This document shows, in pieces, positions 61,751 through 64,000 of a stretch of 64,000 nucleotides of DNA (position 1 is its first letter; each line of letters opens with the position of its first letter). A program made the position numbers and the translations under genes. The notes under the pieces were generated by a model that was given only the letters and a program-made list of their open reading frames with translations, was not told the DNA's origin and did no database searches. This DNA is from Streptomyces longhuiensis (GTDB taxonomy: Bacteria > Actinomycetota > Actinomycetes > Streptomycetales > Streptomycetaceae): positions 310,001 to 374,000 of the forward strand of contig NZ_CP085173.1 in assembly GCF_020616555.1 (NCBI RefSeq), read 5' to 3'.

Positions 61751-62465
61751 GTGACCACGGGATCAGTTGCAGGCCGAGGACGCAGACAGGCCCGGCGCGC
61801 GGCGAACAGCACAGCAGTTTCGGGCGCAGCCCGTGCGGGCGTCGCGGCCCGTGGAGTCATCTACCTACTCATTGGTGTGCTCTCGCTCAGGATCGCCTTC
61901 CCGGACTCGGGCAGTGAGCAAGCAGACCAGGGTGGTGCCATCGCCGAGATCGCTGAGAAGCCTTTCGGCACCGTCCTTCTGTGGCTGCTCGGCATAGCGC
62001 TGGCAGGGATGGCCCTGTGGCGGCTGACCGAAGCGGCCTTCGGCAAGCGGGGCCCGACAGCAAGAAGGCTGCAAGAGGACGATCGTTGCAGGCCACTGCG
62101 TCTTCTACGGGTTCGTCGCCTACTCCGTGCTGTCGTACGCGGCCGGATAGAAGGGAAGCGGCAGCGGCAGATCGGACAAGGAATCCCGGGACATCACGGC
62201 GAAGACTCTGGACTGGCCGGGCGGGCAGTGGATCGTCGGGGTCGCGGGTGCGACGGTGGCCGATGCTGGTGCATGGATCGCTGCCCGGGCGTTCATACGC
62301 ACGTTCCAGAAGCACGTGAAGATGTCCGATATCTCACCGAAGGCCCGCAAGGTGGTCACCTTTCCGGGAATGTTCGGCGGCGCCTGCCGGGGCGCTGCCT
62401 TCGCGCTCGGCCTCGCGGCCTACGGCGCCTTCTCCTGGGCCAACACCCGCTGGCGCAAGGTCTGA
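61751..62465 (+). pseudogene. DUF1206 family membrane protein, frameshifted
   Basis: Starts at GTG 61751. GVAARGVIYLLIGVLSLRIA and GTVLLWLLGIALAGMALWRL are in frame one. AGHCVFYGFVAYSVLSYAAG (about 62090-62148) is in a second. WIAARAFIRTFQKHVKMSDI and ALGLAAYGAFSWANTRWRKV (to 62465) are in a third. Joined, these give the usual three repeats of DUF1206. At least two frame changes make it inactive as written. Confidence 0.75.
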
Positions 62466-62930
62466 CACAGCCGACACCACGTCGTGCGGCCCAGGGGCGG
62501 CGCCGACACACACGCTGACTCCACACCTGGCCCGTCCCTACCGCTTCCGCCCGGCTGAGAACGCGGCGGGCAGAGCAGCCCCCAGCCACCTCTTTCATGG
62601 CTCCACAACGAGGCCACCGACCTTCGGGCCCTGCATGACTCCCCCCCTCCTCCCGTTGACGACCCGAGGGAGTGTCATCGGATCCCGCGGCCTCAACAGA
62701 TCGATGAGGGCTTGAAAGATCGCTCAGGGAATGCACCACGCCCAAGCCCTCCTCCGCCCTGCAAGACCACGAGCCGGCGCCCTCTTCGCAATGTCCGCTT
62801 CGTGAAATTGCCTCCCACCTGGCGCTGCTTCCGGGCTCACGCCTCCCAGCCTCCAGGTGTCCGGGATCAAGGGGAAGCTTCACCAGCGCCTCAGGGAGCA
62901 TGCTCCTAGCACGGCGGGCAGCCTCGAGGA
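62466..62930. other. Intergenic stretch, nothing recognised
   Basis: 465 bases between converging ends; only shadows on both strands. Confidence 0.4.
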
Positions 62931-63692
62931 TCAGGGGCGCTTCGCCCGCAGCAACGCAGGAATCCTCTTGCGGAGGGACCTCGGCGCAGTTTGCTTCCTG
63001 GCCTTTGTCTTGGCGTTTGTTTTGGTGGCCGATGCGGGGCGATCGTCGCTTTTGCGCCAGGCCCACACCCAGCGTTCCCGGCTCTTCTTGACGGCAGCGA
63101 CCCGAGCTGGTTCGTCGGCTGGTTCGGCGCGCGGGCGCCACCAGTGGACGCGGCGCGGATGCAACGCTCGGCCGAGCCTGCGGCCAAGGACGAGATACCC
63201 GAGGAAGGCGCCTGCCGCATTGAGGATCACATCGTCGATGTCGAATGCCCGACCGGCAACCAGCAGTCCTTGAGCGACCTCTACGGTGAGCATCACGAAC
63301 GCCGTCATGAGCACCACTCGGACGAAGCCCCGCGTGCGCGGGAAGATCACTGGCAACAGGAGTCCGAACGGCACTCCCAGAACGACGTTTCCTCCGACCT
63401 GCTTGATCGTGTCTCGCCAGTCAGGCTGGTTGAAGTACAGCCGAATCGAGCTGCCGGGGTGCAGGTTGGTGTGGGTCAACGGTACAGACGTAGGTGACGG
63501 GACGAGTGTGACTTTCGCCAGCGCGACGGCGAAAGCCACCATGCAGACGAAGCCAACTGCCATGGCAAAGGCGCGTACCAGATTCCAGCCCCATGAGCGC
63601 CGCCGCGGACGAGGTTCGAGTTTCATGCGGCGCCAACTACCCCGACGCCGGCGCCGCATACGTCGACCGGCCAGATGCGTGCGCTTCCCCAT
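62931..63692 (-). CDS. VanZ-like membrane protein
   Basis: 253 residues from ATG 63692 (GAGG six bases upstream); the ATG at 63626 is also possible and the earlier start at 63755 is unlikely. An N-terminal TM helix, then GGNVVLGVPFGLLLPVIFPR, VVLMTAFVMLTVEVAQGLLV and FDIDDVILNAAGAFLGYLVL, the VanZ core with its DxxDxxxN-like DIDDVILN. The C-terminal 70 residues are Lys/Arg-rich. VanZ proteins give teicoplanin resistance in some species, but most homologues are uncharacterised. Confidence 0.83.
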   Translation of the reverse strand: MGKRTHLAGRRMRRRRRGSWRRMKLEPRPRRRSWGWNLVRAFAMAVGFVCMVAFAVALAKVTLVPSPTSVPLTHTNLHPGSSIRLYFNQPDWRDTIKQVGGNVVLGVPFGLLLPVIFPRTRGFVRVVLMTAFVMLTVEVAQGLLVAGRAFDIDDVILNAAGAFLGYLVLGRRLGRALHPRRVHWWRPRAEPADEPARVAAVKKSRERWVWAWRKSDDRPASATKTNAKTKARKQTAPRSLRKRIPALLRAKRP

Positions 63693-63755
63693 GCGCCTCA
63701 ATGCCTTGCTGGGGGCGCCCGCTCCCCCCTGCCAGCGCCCCCAGCCTCGAAGCAT

Positions 63756-64000
63756 GGCACCGAATCAACTCTGGCTCTCCTGCCTGCGCCTGGTGGACGA
63801 GCAACCGGTGGTCGATCAGCGACGTGATGGCCCGAGAGATCGAGGACCTCGGCTACGCATCGCTGCTTGGTGGCACCGAGCGGCTGGTGGTCGGCACCGG
63901 CATCTCCTCGGTGAGGGGAGGGTGTTGGCCAGGGCCGCCCGGGCAAGTGCGCTTGCCGACCCGGGATGCGACGACGCCGGCCCCGAGCCCGGACGGTGCA
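63756..64000 (+). pseudogene. LLM-class F420-dependent oxidoreductase fragment
   Basis: The plus strand encodes VMAREIEDLGYASLLGGTER followed by LVVGTGISSV, which matches the opening of luciferase-like F420 enzymes with the middle part (about 30 residues) missing between LGYASL and the TER helix. The sequence after SSV is not like the family. Runs out of the window. Confidence 0.5.

Overview
The window is high-GC DNA with long codon-biased ORFs, SpoIIE/HATPase fusion proteins, DUF6415-type proteins and XRE+TPR regulators. Together these point to Streptomyces, most likely a chromosome arm or other accessory region. At least a dozen decayed or truncated genes and three traces of IS5-type insertions or gene duplication sit between intact genes. 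That is typical of recombining actinomycete arms, although no telomere, integrase or origin is visible. No tRNA, rRNA, CRISPR array or prophage was found.

Layout. 1-7.2 kb: the 3' end of a SpoIIE/HATPase regulator, a decayed LAL-type LuxR ATPase, a large secreted subtilase, its presumed winged-helix regulator, and an IS5-family remnant jammed against that regulator's start. 7.2-9.9 kb: a gene graveyard (hypothetical HTH-like protein, cytochrome P450, PIG-L deacetylase and membrane-protein fragments) with one intact small membrane protein. 9.9-15 kb: the most interesting region. It is a compact locus with a radical SAM/SPASM enzyme, an overlapping 70-residue Cys-containing small peptide, an aminoglycoside-phosphotransferase-like kinase, two XRE regulators, a DUF6415-like protein, a CxxC mini-protein and a divergent HFCD-type flavoprotein. 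I read it as a candidate RiPP (ribosomally made, modified peptide) pathway.

15-26 kb: a Ser/Thr/Tyr-repeat protein, a methyltransferase, a TsaA/TrmO-like protein, a GNAT acetyltransferase, a PAS-GAF-SpoIIE-HATPase protein, a secreted VCBS/FG-GAP protein, an extra MurG-like glycosyltransferase and a decayed LanC cyclase. 26.2-36.1 kb: a TetR-controlled catabolic island (family III CoA-transferase, MFS, aldehyde dehydrogenase, alcohol dehydrogenase, second MFS, arylsulfatase). A 14-bp sequence repeated three times in the divergent promoter recurs ahead of the second transcription unit, which suggests one regulon. The genes fit stepwise use of a sulfate ester: desulfation to an alcohol, oxidation to aldehyde and acid, then CoA activation.

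36-57 kb: a truncated creatininase, a lipoprotein propeller, two more SpoIIE-type regulators (one with a homopolymer frameshift), a winged-helix protein, a secreted repeat peptide, an aromatic-acid-exporter-like membrane protein, a truncated TetR, a divergent LysR/SDR pair, a kinase, an SMI1/KNR4 protein and a Tat-exported multicopper oxidase. 57-64 kb: a stress block with an RsbW-like anti-sigma kinase, a SigB/SigF-type sigma factor, an RsbV-like STAS protein, a DUF5670-type mini membrane protein, CsbD, a phospholipase D/cardiolipin synthase, a frameshifted DUF1206 protein and a VanZ-like protein. The general theme is partner-switching signalling (four SpoIIE/HATPase proteins, two STAS proteins, one anti-sigma kinase, one sigma factor) set among accessory metabolism and debris.
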